Shown: piece by piece, positions 24,812 through 33,711 of the stretch | How the letters are laid out: each line of letters begins with the position of its first letter | Numbering within the stretch: the first letter of the stretch is position 1 | Assembly: GCA_964542765.1 (NCBI GenBank) | Contig: CAZIVO010000027.1 | Location: 1 to 35,155, forward strand | Direction: 5' to 3' | Length of the DNA stretch: 35,155 bases | From: CAZIVO01 sp964542765 | Lineage (GTDB): Bacteria > Planctomycetota > UBA1135 > UBA2386 | The notes under the pieces: generated by a model | Databases searched by the model: none | What the model was told of the DNA's origin: nothing | What the model saw: only the letters and a program-made list of their open reading frames with translations | Made by a program: the position numbers and the translations under genes

Positions 24812-24886
24812 CAGAGCTCACACAGAGTTCTCCCTGACTGGGCCGCTGCGTATGCTATCGGGCCGTTCCGCAGTTCCGGTCAAAGC
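24812..24886 (+). other. Gap between hisD and the amidohydrolase pair
   Basis: 75 bases with no clear terminator hairpin. TATGCT at 24851-24856 is a possible -10, with only a poor TTCTCC -35 (24828-24833) 17 bases before it. Whether the amidohydrolase genes are transcribed with the histidine operon cannot be decided. Confidence 0.3.
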
Positions 24887-27800
24887 ATGTTCCACTCAAA
24901 GAGAATCTCGCGGCTCATTCTCAGTCGCCCGCGCAAAAACCTCCATCTTCTGATAGCGGCGATCTTCTTCGCCGGCCTCTTGCCGGCGCAGGTCGCACCA
25001 ACAAATGGACCCCGCAGCATCGATCCGAGGTGGCATGCCCTCGTCGGAGCAACCCTCATCCCGCGCCCAAAAACCAGGATCGAAAACGCCACCATCGTGA
25101 TGCGCAACGGCCGCATCGTGACGGTAGAAGCCGGAGGAACCCCTCCCGCCGGTGCTCGGGTCTGGGACTGCAAGGGGCTGACCGTACACGCGGGTCTGAT
25201 CGACGCTCACGTCCCTGTCGAAACACCGCACCCCGAAAGCGGATCTGCCGGTGCGCACTGGAACGAAAAAGTCCTCGCACAAAGGAGTGCCCTCTCCAGC
25301 AACGGTATCGATGTCGAGGTGCGAGAAGAATTGAGGGGGCTCGGTTTCACTGCCGCCGCCATCGCTCCCGCTGATGGAATCTTTCGTGGGACGGGTGCTG
25401 TTGTCCTGCTCGACGAACCCACATCCAAGGAGGGCATCGCACACGTATCCGTTGTGAGGGAACGCGTCTACCACAGTGTGGCTTTCGATCGTGGCGGCGG
25501 TAACTATCCTCGCTCCACCATGGGCGTGATCGCCCTGATCCGACAGACCCTGCTCGATGCCGAGTGGCACGCCGAATGCGCACGAGTGTATGGCCGGACA
25601 GCATCCGATCACGAGCCCCCACAAGCCAATGTCGCGCTGGACACGCTCGGCACCTCCGCCGAAAAAAAAGCCCCCTTGCTCATCCATGTCGGCAATGCGA
25701 ACGAGGCCCTGGTAGCAAAGCGGCTGGGTAAAGAGTTCGGCCGTGATGTCATCATCCTGGGCGATGGTGACGGTTACCGCCGCCTCGAGGCTCTCGGCAA
25801 GACCTCCTTGGTCTTGCCGCTCCGCTTCCCCGAACCGCCCGCTCTCGGAAGCATCAGCGACATCGAAAGAGCCAGCCTGCGTGAGTTGATGGCCTGGGAA
25901 CAGGCCCCCACCAATCCTCGGCGCATCACTCGAGCCGGCATCAGGGGCATGCTCACAACCGATGGTCTCGAAAAGCGAGATGGCTTCCTGGATAACTTGC
26001 GGCGAGCCATCGAACACGGGCTGACCGAAGATGAAGCTCTCGAAATGCTCACCACGGTTCCCGCCTCGGCGCTCGGAGTCGCCGACAAGCTGGGCACCGT
26101 CGAACCTGGCATGCTGGCCAATCTGGTGATCACCGATGGCAAGCTGTTCGATCGCAAGGCCATTCGCTCCGTCTGGGTCCGGGGACAACGGTACATCGTC
26201 AACCCAGTCTTAGAACAATCCATGGATGGCACCTGGGCGATCGCTGGCGCACTACTTTCGGGTTCGGCTGGCAAGCTGATCATCTCGGAAGGCAAGACCG
26301 TCACCTTCGACCCATCCGATGAAGATACGAAGGAGAGCAAGGCTGGTAAGGTTCGCATCACCAAGAATGGGATCGACTGTGTACTCTCACTCTCTGCTAA
26401 CAAGGAGGGAAAGGACGCGCAGCAAGCATGGGTGATCCGCGCCATCGCCGAGGGCGAGAAGATGTTCGGCAGAACCTTCCGCCCTGATGGCGCTGTCTCA
26501 CACTGGACTGCACAACGCATCTCGCAATCCCGAGAGGCTTCCGGAAACGAGAAGCCTTCAAAGCCATATGCGACCGAGGTGCCCGATGACATTCCCCGGC
26601 CCTTCGGCGCCTTCGGCCTGTTCGAACCACCCGAGCAGCGGAGCCTCTGGATCACCAATGCAACGATCTGGACCGGCGGCGAAATGGGCATCATCGACAA
26701 GGGCGGGATCTACATCGACAAGGGCAAGATCGCCTGGGTAGGCCCTTCTGAAGGAGCTGAGCCGCCTGCCGGAGCGGAAGTGATCGACGCCTCGGGCAAG
26801 CACCTGACGCCAGGCCTGATCGACTGCCATAGCCACTCCGGAATTTCCGGCGGCGTCAACGAGGGCACGCAAGCCTGTACCGCCGAGGTTCGCATCAGCG
26901 ATGTCGTCGACCCTGGTGACATCGTCCTTTACCGCCAACTTGCCGGCGGCGTGACCACCATCAATCAACTCCACGGATCATCAAATCCGATCGGCGGCCA
27001 GAACAGCGTGGTGAAACTCCGCTGGGGTGCTCTCCGCGCCAGCGACATGACGATGCGCGGCGCCATGCCAGGCATCAAGTTCGCGCTCGGTGAGAATGTG
27101 AAACGATCGAACAGCAGTTCTCCCGCAACCCGCTACCCCGCCAGCCGCATGGGAGTCGAGACCTTCATCCGTGATCGCTTCCGTGCGGCGCGGGACTACG
27201 CAGCAAAGCTTCGACGCCATCGATCGAGTTCACCCGATCTCGTTTTGATGCCACCGCGCCGCGATCTCGAACTCGACGCGCTTACGGAGATTCTCGGCGG
27301 CCAGAGGCTCGTCCACTGTCACAGCTACCGACAAGATGAAATCTTGATGCTCTGCCGGGTGGCAAATGACTTCGGCTTCAAGATAGGAACATTTCAACAC
27401 GGCCTCGAATGCTACAAGGTGGCCGAAGCCGTCAAGAGTTCTTCCATCGGTGCCTCCTTGTTCAGCGATTGGTGGGCCTACAAGGTTGAGGTGGTCGATG
27501 CGATTCCCTACGGAGGCCCCATTCTTCACGAGGTCGGTGTCCCGGTCAGCTACAACAGCGACTCCGGCGAGCTTGCTCGAAGGCTCAATACCGAAGCTGC
27601 CAAAGCCGTCAAGTATGGTGGCGTCGACCCCCACGAAGCCCTCAAGTTCGTGACCTACAATGCAGCCTTGCAACTCGGTGTCGCTGATCGAATCGGCTCG
27701 CTGGAAGCCGGCAAGGATGCCGACTTTACGATCTGGTCCGGAGTCCCTCTGAGTTCTTTCAGCCGCTGCGAAGCAACCTATATCGATGGCAAGGCCTACT

Positions 27801-27994
27801 TCTCGCTCGAACAAGACCTCGCCTTGCGAGACTGGGCGCACAAGGAAAGGCAGCGACTGATCCAGAAGGTCCTCCTTCACCAACCATCCGGTGCGAAAAC
27901 TTCGAATGCCTCCAAGCCAGCCGATCGACTCGGACGTGCAGGGCATGAAGACCACACAAGTTGCTGTCGCGATGACAAGGAGGGCAAACGATGA
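24887..27994 (+). CDS. Exported double-domain amidohydrolase
   Basis: 1035 residues. A signal peptide (LLIAAIFFAGLLPA, Gln next) precedes two amidohydrolase-superfamily halves. The first (about 50-430) has the flanking beta-sandwich (TLIPRPKTRIENATIVMRNGRIVTVE) and the C-terminal VPASALGVADKLGTVEPGMLANLVI, but its metal motif is degenerate: GLIDAHVPVE keeps H108 and lacks the second His. The second (about 640-1000) is intact: H648 and H650 in GLIDCHSHSG, H810/H812 in LVHCHSYRQ, a further His in GTFQHGLE and Asp in NSDSGELARR, ending LQLGVADRIGSLEAGKDADF. This second half is probably active, of the imidazolonepropionase-like/dipeptidase-like group; the substrate is unknown. It overlaps the next gene by ATGA. 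The location after hisD does not by itself imply histidine catabolism. Confidence 0.82.
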   Translation: MFHSKRISRLILSRPRKNLHLLIAAIFFAGLLPAQVAPTNGPRSIDPRWHALVGATLIPRPKTRIENATIVMRNGRIVTVEAGGTPPAGARVWDCKGLTVHAGLIDAHVPVETPHPESGSAGAHWNEKVLAQRSALSSNGIDVEVREELRGLGFTAAAIAPADGIFRGTGAVVLLDEPTSKEGIAHVSVVRERVYHSVAFDRGGGNYPRSTMGVIALIRQTLLDAEWHAECARVYGRTASDHEPPQANVALDTLGTSAEKKAPLLIHVGNANEALVAKRLGKEFGRDVIILGDGDGYRRLEALGKTSLVLPLRFPEPPALGSISDIERASLRELMAWEQAPTNPRRITRAGIRGMLTTDGLEKRDGFLDNLRRAIEHGLTEDEALEMLTTVPASALGVADKLGTVEPGMLANLVITDGKLFDRKAIRSVWVRGQRYIVNPVLEQSMDGTWAIAGALLSGSAGKLIISEGKTVTFDPSDEDTKESKAGKVRITKNGIDCVLSLSANKEGKDAQQAWVIRAIAEGEKMFGRTFRPDGAVSHWTAQRISQSREASGNEKPSKPYATEVPDDIPRPFGAFGLFEPPEQRSLWITNATIWTGGEMGIIDKGGIYIDKGKIAWVGPSEGAEPPAGAEVIDASGKHLTPGLIDCHSHSGISGGVNEGTQACTAEVRISDVVDPGDIVLYRQLAGGVTTINQLHGSSNPIGGQNSVVKLRWGALRASDMTMRGAMPGIKFALGENVKRSNSSSPATRYPASRMGVETFIRDRFRAARDYAAKLRRHRSSSPDLVLMPPRRDLELDALTEILGGQRLVHCHSYRQDEILMLCRVANDFGFKIGTFQHGLECYKVAEAVKSSSIGASLFSDWWAYKVEVVDAIPYGGPILHEVGVPVSYNSDSGELARRLNTEAAKAVKYGGVDPHEALKFVTYNAALQLGVADRIGSLEAGKDADFTIWSGVPLSSFSRCEATYIDGKAYFSLEQDLALRDWAHKERQRLIQKVLLHQPSGAKTSNASKPADRLGRAGHEDHTSCCRDDKEGKR

Positions 27995-29319
27995 GATCCC
28001 TGATCTACAGCCTCGCCTCTGCTGTGATGTTTGTCGGCCATCTCGCCTCCCAGGATCTGCTGTCAAAGGCTCCCGCTCAAACGATCCCTATCCTGATCGA
28101 GAACGCCACCATCCATCCCGTCACACGGAGTCGTATCGAGAAGGGCTGGGTCCTCATCATCGCCGGAAAGATCCACAGTTTGGGGGCCGGCAAGCCTGCG
28201 CAAACGCCTTCGAAAACCGAGCGTATCGATGCCCACGGAGAACATGTCTATCCGGGCCTGATCAGCGCAGTCACACAACTCGGCCTCTCGGAAGTCGGCG
28301 CCGTAAGATCCACTCAAGACCACCAGGAGTTGGGAGAGATCAAGCCCGAAGTGCGCGCCGCTGTCGCGGTCAACCCGGACTCGACGCTGATCCCTGTCGC
28401 ACGGAGCAACGGCATCCTGGTCGCGGGAGTGTTTCCAACAGGTGGACGCATCCCGGGGCGGGCATCGATCATCCACCTCGACGGATGGACCTCCGAAGAC
28501 ATGACGATCGAGGCAGAAGCCGGCATGGTCGTCAGCTGGCCAGCACGGCAAAGTTCTTCCCGTCGGCGGCACCGGGGCCAAGACTCGACCTCGGATAACA
28601 ACGCCGACAAGCTGCGGCGGGAAATGGCCGAGACCTTCACCGAGGCCCGCGCCTATCTCGCCTCGCGACGAGCGGACCCGGACATGCCCACCGACCTCCG
28701 CTGGGAAGCCTTTGCCTCGATCTTCAGCCGCAAAGGCCACTCGCAGCGACCGGTGTTCATCCTGGCCAATGAGATCGAGCAGATCGAATCAGCTGTGTCG
28801 TGGGCCATCAATGAGGGGCTTAAACCCGTTCTCATCGGCGGACGCGATGCACCCCTTTGCGCCGACCTTCTCGTGCGCCATGACGTCCCCGTCGTGGTAA
28901 CAGGAACGCACAAGACCCCCAAACGACGGGACAGCGTCTTCGAGGAAGCCTTCGCACTGCCCGCCACGCTCGACAAAGCGGGCGTCCGCTGGTGCCTGGC
29001 GAGCAATGGAAGCGTCTACAACGAACGCAACCTCCCCTATCACGCCGCAACGGCGGTGGCCTTCGGGCTGTCGCAAGCGGCGGCACTCAGATCCATCACC
29101 CTGTCCGCAGCAGAAATCCTCGGTGTCGGCGACAGGCTGGGGTCCCTGGACCCCGGCAAGTCTGCAACCCTGTTGATCACCAGCGGGAATCCCATGGAGA
29201 TCACCACCAACGTGACCGCAGCCTTCATCGACGGTCGCCGTGTTGACCTTCGCAACAAGCAGACGGAGCTGGCGAAAAAATACCGAGAGAAGTACCGCCA
29301 ACTCGGATTGATCAAGTGA
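27991..29319 (+). CDS. Exported amidohydrolase-like protein lacking the metal site
   Basis: 442 residues with a signal peptide ending L-A-S before Gln. It has the amidohydrolase frame: N-terminal IENATIHPVTRSRIEKGWVLIIAGKIHSLG, then YPGLISAVTQLGL where an active enzyme would have GLIDxHxH, and C-terminal LSAAEILGVGDRLGSLDPGKSATLLI. None of the usual metal histidines can be placed, so it is probably catalytically dead or has changed chemistry. Its domain most resembles the degenerate first half of the preceding protein. Translational coupling (ATGA) suggests the two are made in fixed proportion, perhaps as a complex. Confidence 0.78.
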   Translation: MRSLIYSLASAVMFVGHLASQDLLSKAPAQTIPILIENATIHPVTRSRIEKGWVLIIAGKIHSLGAGKPAQTPSKTERIDAHGEHVYPGLISAVTQLGLSEVGAVRSTQDHQELGEIKPEVRAAVAVNPDSTLIPVARSNGILVAGVFPTGGRIPGRASIIHLDGWTSEDMTIEAEAGMVVSWPARQSSSRRRHRGQDSTSDNNADKLRREMAETFTEARAYLASRRADPDMPTDLRWEAFASIFSRKGHSQRPVFILANEIEQIESAVSWAINEGLKPVLIGGRDAPLCADLLVRHDVPVVVTGTHKTPKRRDSVFEEAFALPATLDKAGVRWCLASNGSVYNERNLPYHAATAVAFGLSQAAALRSITLSAAEILGVGDRLGSLDPGKSATLLITSGNPMEITTNVTAAFIDGRRVDLRNKQTELAKKYREKYRQLGLIK

Positions 29320-29337
29320 TCACGACAGCTGGAAATC

Positions 29338-30633
29338 TCACCGAACGTGCTTGCTCCAGCCCACCGGCTGGGTCCACGCCTGCTTGACCTGCCCCTTGAG
29401 GACAGGATTGTCGGGGACTGCATTCGAGTACACGATCGCCCGCACGTAATACTCGTTGCCCTTGAGCTTGTAGCTCGCTGACACCCCCTTCGCCTCGGCC
29501 AAGACCTTGCCGACATCCGAAGAATATCTGTGCAGCGTGCGCGCCACCTTGCCCCCCGCATCCTTCATCTCCACAGGTTCGACAGCCGCATCGTAGCCCA
29601 CGAGCGTGCCGATGAACTCGGTTCTGTAGCTCTCGCCCGGCACCGGATCCACCTCGATCTCGAGCAAGCCTTCCTCCCCCGAATAGCGGACGTCACGAAG
29701 AGTCACGCCGCTGGAAGCATAGAAATCTCCGCGTTTCATCGCCGTGATGATCGAATCAGCATTCAGATCATCGCCCCGCACCATTACCCAGCCACGACCA
29801 GGGGAAGATCCTGATGTGTTGTGATAGTTGTGCGAGTCATCGACAGCGAGGCCGAACAAGGGGTGGCTCTTCAGTTTCGCGACGCGGATCGTATTGGCGA
29901 TATCCCAAAGACGATCGATCGAAGGATGATTGGCATCACCGAGTTGAGCGACACTGGGGTGGCCGTTGTAGACCTCGAAGAAATTCTCACTGACCGCATG
30001 GGCAAGATCTTCGGGCGTGACCGCGTAATGGAAGTTGGGATGGTTCAGATGACCGAGAATCGGACGCCCCAATTTCTTTTCCTGCGCCTCGATTGCGCGA
30101 AGATTCCGCTCGATCACCTCACGGACACTCTTGCCCCCTTGCGGCTTGATCAACTCCGTCAGGTTACTGGCGTTGATGTGGATGGGGAGGCTCCCAAAAC
30201 GATCGGAAACCTCTTCGCCTTCGATCAGGATGAACTTCCCAGGCTGTTCCAGGCGGGGTCGAAACTCTTCGAGCCCTCTGAGCCGGACAGCGAGGTCCTT
30301 GCCTTCGCCCCGAGTCTCGACCCAATCCTCCCCGAATGTGAGGCGGTAATCCGCCAAGGCTTTCCGCCCGCCGCGACGGACGATTTCGCTGACCAGCATC
30401 CACTTCTCACCTCGGCTGAGGATGTTGTGATCTGTCAATACCAAGAAGCGGTAGCCCCGCTGCCGATACCAATCGACGATCATCTCCGGGAAGTCGTTGC
30501 CATCGCTCCACAGCGAGTGTGTATGCATGTTCCCCTTGAGCCAGCTACCGGACGAAGTTGCCGGTGGCTGCAGGCAGGCGGTGGTCACGAAGGCGAAAGC
30601 CAGAACGAATGCGGACGGATGGACGTTTGCCAT
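29338..30633 (-). CDS. PHP-domain phosphoesterase-like lipoprotein
   Basis: 431 residues. The N-terminus MANVHPSAFVLAFAFVTTAC resembles a lipoprotein signal with Cys20, although T-T-A-C is not an ideal lipobox. The PHP metal-dependent hydrolase domain (about 33-300) is well preserved: NMHTHSLWSDG (H37, H39), VLTDHN (D68-H69), LIEGEEVS, GHLNHPNFHY, EVYNGH and GLAVDDSHNYH. Residues about 320-431 form a beta-rich C-terminal domain. PHP proteins hydrolyse phosphoesters, but exported versions have unknown substrates. ATG 30633 was chosen because it starts the signal; the frame is open to 30681. It lies downstream of the CotH gene in the same direction, 107 bases away. Confidence 0.82.
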   Translation of the reverse strand: MANVHPSAFVLAFAFVTTACLQPPATSSGSWLKGNMHTHSLWSDGNDFPEMIVDWYRQRGYRFLVLTDHNILSRGEKWMLVSEIVRRGGRKALADYRLTFGEDWVETRGEGKDLAVRLRGLEEFRPRLEQPGKFILIEGEEVSDRFGSLPIHINASNLTELIKPQGGKSVREVIERNLRAIEAQEKKLGRPILGHLNHPNFHYAVTPEDLAHAVSENFFEVYNGHPSVAQLGDANHPSIDRLWDIANTIRVAKLKSHPLFGLAVDDSHNYHNTSGSSPGRGWVMVRGDDLNADSIITAMKRGDFYASSGVTLRDVRYSGEEGLLEIEVDPVPGESYRTEFIGTLVGYDAAVEPVEMKDAGGKVARTLHRYSSDVGKVLAEAKGVSASYKLKGNEYYVRAIVYSNAVPDNPVLKGQVKQAWTQPVGWSKHVR

Positions 30634-30740
30634 GGCAGATGCCACCCTAGTCCTCCATGGTCGCGGTTGAAAGATCAACACGGTGACGACCGCAAACCAG
30701 AGCTTCTGGGCACGCCGAGCAGCTCATCCCCGGCGCTCGA

Positions 30741-33179
30741 TCAGCGACAGAAAACCGTCTCGAAGGCGCCCGATGCCTGGCTCCCTGACGCATCGAAACC
30801 GAAGACCTGCATGGCCAAACGCTTGCCCGCCAGCGCCTGATCATTCGGGATGCTGAAGGGCAGATCGAAGGCTCCCTGCGCATCGATCGGCATCGACAGA
30901 GGCCCGCTCACGGGCGTCGAAAGCAGTAACCAAACCCGACCATCGAGCTTGGTGTGACCGCCGCCCGGCCCGAAGAAGGCGAAGACCGTGGTCTGCGCGG
31001 GTGCCGATCGCACGCTCAACTTGACCGGATTACCCAGCTTGGGTTGCCCCACAAGATCGAAGGAGATCTTGTGCCCTCGCGGGTCCTGGGCAGAAAAACG
31101 TCGGGTTCCACAAGTCAAAGGGGCGTTTCTGGTGCGCGGGGTTGGCGCTGCATAGGTCACCCAGGGTAGGGCTCCGTCGCGCAACCGACCCGTCGAGATG
31201 TCAGGTTGCTGCCGGCCAAAGTGCACGCGGTCGAGCAGGGTCTTGCCATCCCTGGCGAAAAGCCCGATCTCCTCGCCCATGGACGACAGCTGGAAGGTCG
31301 CATGAAAGGGTCCTTCCTTGGGTTCCTCATCAGCCCAAACCAAGAGGCTCGCGCCAGGTTGCAAGGACCAACCCTGCGGGATCTTCCACTTCATCGGCAC
31401 ATCAAAATCATCGGTCATGAACATCCCACCGATATTGACCGTTGAACCCAGCGGATTGAACAGCTCGATCCAATCCTCGTATTCGCCGGATTGATCCTTG
31501 ATGCCCTTCGTGTTCTGCGCGACGAATTCATTGATCCGCACGCTCGGGGGACCCTTCGGCCACTCCACACGATATTCAAGCGGCTTGATGGCATAGGAGA
31601 TCGGTGACAGGGTCATCGCGTAGCGATGTGAGACAGACGCAGATGCGGCAACGAAATACTGCACCCGCGTATTGGGGGGTTGCTTGGGTATCCCTACCCC
31701 GAACACGCCGTCTCCAGCACCGCCGTCATGGTGCTTGCCGTCGTCGTACATCTTGGTCTCGGTGTAAGGGCCCTTCGCTCGCCAGTGCAGGATGACTTTT
31801 GCCACAGGAGTCGAGCCACCTTTGGATTTGGCCGTGATCCAGACCGTGTCTTTTTCGGTGGGCGCCAACGGCTTGTGCGCGAGGTTAGAGAGGCTGGGGC
31901 CGCGAACCTTGACGTCTTGATGGTTCCACAAAAAGCTCCGACGGGTGTTCACCATCGACCTCAGGCCAGGGATTGTGGCCGTGCGCGAGGCATTGACGAG
32001 GATCTGAACATCCCGGGTCACATTCGTCGAAAAAAGGCTGAATGAATACAGCCGCATCGAATCCCTTTGCACCGCCGAACGGATCAGGTTCTGAAGCCGC
32101 GTGATGCGAGGCCCGAGCACTTTCCAGTCATACACCTCATCTAGCATCGCGCGGATGTGCGCGAGATATTGCGCACGCCAATCGACGTCGGCAAACATCT
32201 TCCCCATCAAGGGTTTGTTCGCATTGCCCGCCAGATGGAAAGGGTCCCAGGTGTGCTTGGTCGGCGGCAAGGCGAAGCCGTTGGCCCCGAAATTGGCGTT
32301 GAGGTCCCAAGACATCAACACGAAGCGATCGTGGTGGGGCTCGTTGTAGATGTAGTAATTGTGGGCGCCGCCACCAACGTAGCTATCGAGAGCCGGCACC
32401 ACGTTGTTGCACGCCAGATACCAGAGGGCAACATCCGTATCCAAGGCCTTTGGTAACTCGGTCCGCAGGCGGTTCGCCGGCGTGTTATTGAGGACATTGC
32501 AAAGCTGCATGATGTCGACCCAGGGATTTGTCGGTGAGGCGTTCTTCAGCTCATAACCATTCTTGTAGGTATTGGGATTGTTGCCCAACCACACGAGCGC
32601 GGACGCGTTCTTCGGCGCACCTTGCTGACGCTCACCGCGGTAGCGATTGCCATCGTCGCTCTCGAACCACTTGTTGAGGAAGTCCTTGTTGATCTGCTCG
32701 ACATTGATATAGAGCCCCCAGCTCTTGCCGTTGATCGTGAGTTCAAGATGGTTGCAGCGCGAAGCAGGCTTGAACTTTCGATACATCCAAAAGCCGATGA
32801 CCTCGCGAACCCAGGTCGGATCGCGGTAACCATTGTTCAGGTTCAAGGTCCGATATCCGTGCAACCTTTGGTCCGGGACGAACGCGTCCATCGAGATCTT
32901 GAAGGGCTTCTTCTGTGTTTGGATCGCCTTGTACGAGGAGTTGCCGCGCAGCCTGACGCCAACGTCCTTGTAGGTCTTGCCAAGAAACTTCATGTCGGCC
33001 TTGATGTACTTCTTGGTCGCCCAACTCTGCGTCAACAACTGCCAGTAGTTCTGCTGCTTGAAGGTCAGGTCGACCTTGCGCAGAACAGTTTCGTCGTAGA
33101 TATCGACATCCTGCGCGGGCAAGGACGCCGCCACGCACGAGATCAAGACAAGAAAGCCTGAGACGATGGATGTTCGCAT
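30741..33179 (-). CDS. Exported CotH-kinase and lamin-tail-domain protein
   Basis: 812 residues. A signal peptide ends S-L-P-A before Gln. About residues 30-400 match the CotH spore-coat-kinase-like family: VRLRGNSSY, KKPFKISMD, NGYRDPTWVREVIGFWMYRKF, LTINGKSWGLYINVEQINKDFL, and the metal-binding VLMSWDLNANFG. About 450-540 is a linker beta-domain (GGSTPVAKVILHWR). About 545-665 is a lamin-tail domain (VRINEFVAQNT, DWIELFNP, LQPGASLLVWADE). The C-terminal region (about 690-812, GQPKLGNPVKL to IPNDQALAGKRLAMQ) matches that of the protein at 12407-13321. CotH members phosphorylate proteins outside the cytoplasm in spore formers; the partner here is unknown. ATG 33179 is used, although a GTG lies two codons earlier. 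Confidence 0.88.
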   Translation of the reverse strand: MRTSIVSGFLVLISCVAASLPAQDVDIYDETVLRKVDLTFKQQNYWQLLTQSWATKKYIKADMKFLGKTYKDVGVRLRGNSSYKAIQTQKKPFKISMDAFVPDQRLHGYRTLNLNNGYRDPTWVREVIGFWMYRKFKPASRCNHLELTINGKSWGLYINVEQINKDFLNKWFESDDGNRYRGERQQGAPKNASALVWLGNNPNTYKNGYELKNASPTNPWVDIMQLCNVLNNTPANRLRTELPKALDTDVALWYLACNNVVPALDSYVGGGAHNYYIYNEPHHDRFVLMSWDLNANFGANGFALPPTKHTWDPFHLAGNANKPLMGKMFADVDWRAQYLAHIRAMLDEVYDWKVLGPRITRLQNLIRSAVQRDSMRLYSFSLFSTNVTRDVQILVNASRTATIPGLRSMVNTRRSFLWNHQDVKVRGPSLSNLAHKPLAPTEKDTVWITAKSKGGSTPVAKVILHWRAKGPYTETKMYDDGKHHDGGAGDGVFGVGIPKQPPNTRVQYFVAASASVSHRYAMTLSPISYAIKPLEYRVEWPKGPPSVRINEFVAQNTKGIKDQSGEYEDWIELFNPLGSTVNIGGMFMTDDFDVPMKWKIPQGWSLQPGASLLVWADEEPKEGPFHATFQLSSMGEEIGLFARDGKTLLDRVHFGRQQPDISTGRLRDGALPWVTYAAPTPRTRNAPLTCGTRRFSAQDPRGHKISFDLVGQPKLGNPVKLSVRSAPAQTTVFAFFGPGGGHTKLDGRVWLLLSTPVSGPLSMPIDAQGAFDLPFSIPNDQALAGKRLAMQVFGFDASGSQASGAFETVFCR

Positions 33180-33711
33180 GTGCACTCGAAAGCAGAACCG
33201 CCCCTAGCCTAGCCGATGCCCTTATCTCGTCGAGGGCCGGACCTCCACCCGTCGGTAAGAATGGCTGCCGCTACCGGCACCCGCCCCTGACCGCGAGAGC
33301 CATCGGAGCGATACTCTCATGGCCCGAGAGACCAGTCCCAGCGGCGCGTGGTCTGACAAGGAGAGGATGAACGAACTCGGCTCGTTCCCCCCGCGGGAAG
33401 GAAAAGAGGGGGGCGCAGGCAGTGCCTTCCGCGAAGATCGGGCAAAATTCCCATGCGCAAACTCTGGCTCGCCACTCCCATTACACCGGCCCTGAAAAGC
33501 AAGGTCGAGCAACCGACCACTCAAAAGAAGATCCGTGGTGTCAAACCGCAGCACCACGTGTCTTCCTGGGGCGACAACTGACCAAAAAAACAGGCTCGCT
33601 CCTTACCTCTAATCTCACAAGGTGCTGATTCCAATAGCCTTATGTAGGGAGGTCGGGGAGGCACTCTATTTGCATCTTCTCCGGGATGGCATACTGCCAT
33701 CGGAGTTCATC
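33180..33711. other. Long divergent non-coding region
   Basis: About 530 bases, the longest gap in the window. It should contain promoters for the leftward CotH gene and the rightward repeat-protein gene. Short open frames exist (for example a 68-codon one at 33422-33628), but none has a ribosome-binding site, signal peptide or recognisable domain. No tRNA-like or known RNA fold was recognised. The only clear structure is the hairpin at 33685-33701. Confidence 0.5.
33685..33701 (+). promoter_or_regulatory. Perfect hairpin abutting a ribosome-binding site
   Basis: GATGGC-ATACT-GCCATC is a perfect six-pair inverted repeat whose right arm ends one base before the GGAG (33702-33705) used by the gene at 33712. 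It could be an operator or an RNA hairpin that affects ribosome access. Confidence 0.4.

Noticed and set aside
24896..26188. 430-codon open frame antisense to the double amidohydrolase
   Set aside because: It lies wholly opposite a well-supported gene, has no recognisable domain or ribosome-binding site, and long antisense frames are common in GC-rich coding DNA.
29821..30840. 339-codon frame opposite the PHP lipoprotein
   Set aside because: The PHP motifs on the minus strand are unambiguous; the opposite frame is a shadow that also crosses the intergenic gap.
33422..33628. 68-codon open frame in the long intergenic region
   Set aside because: No ribosome-binding site, signal peptide or recognisable sequence; the composition looks random.
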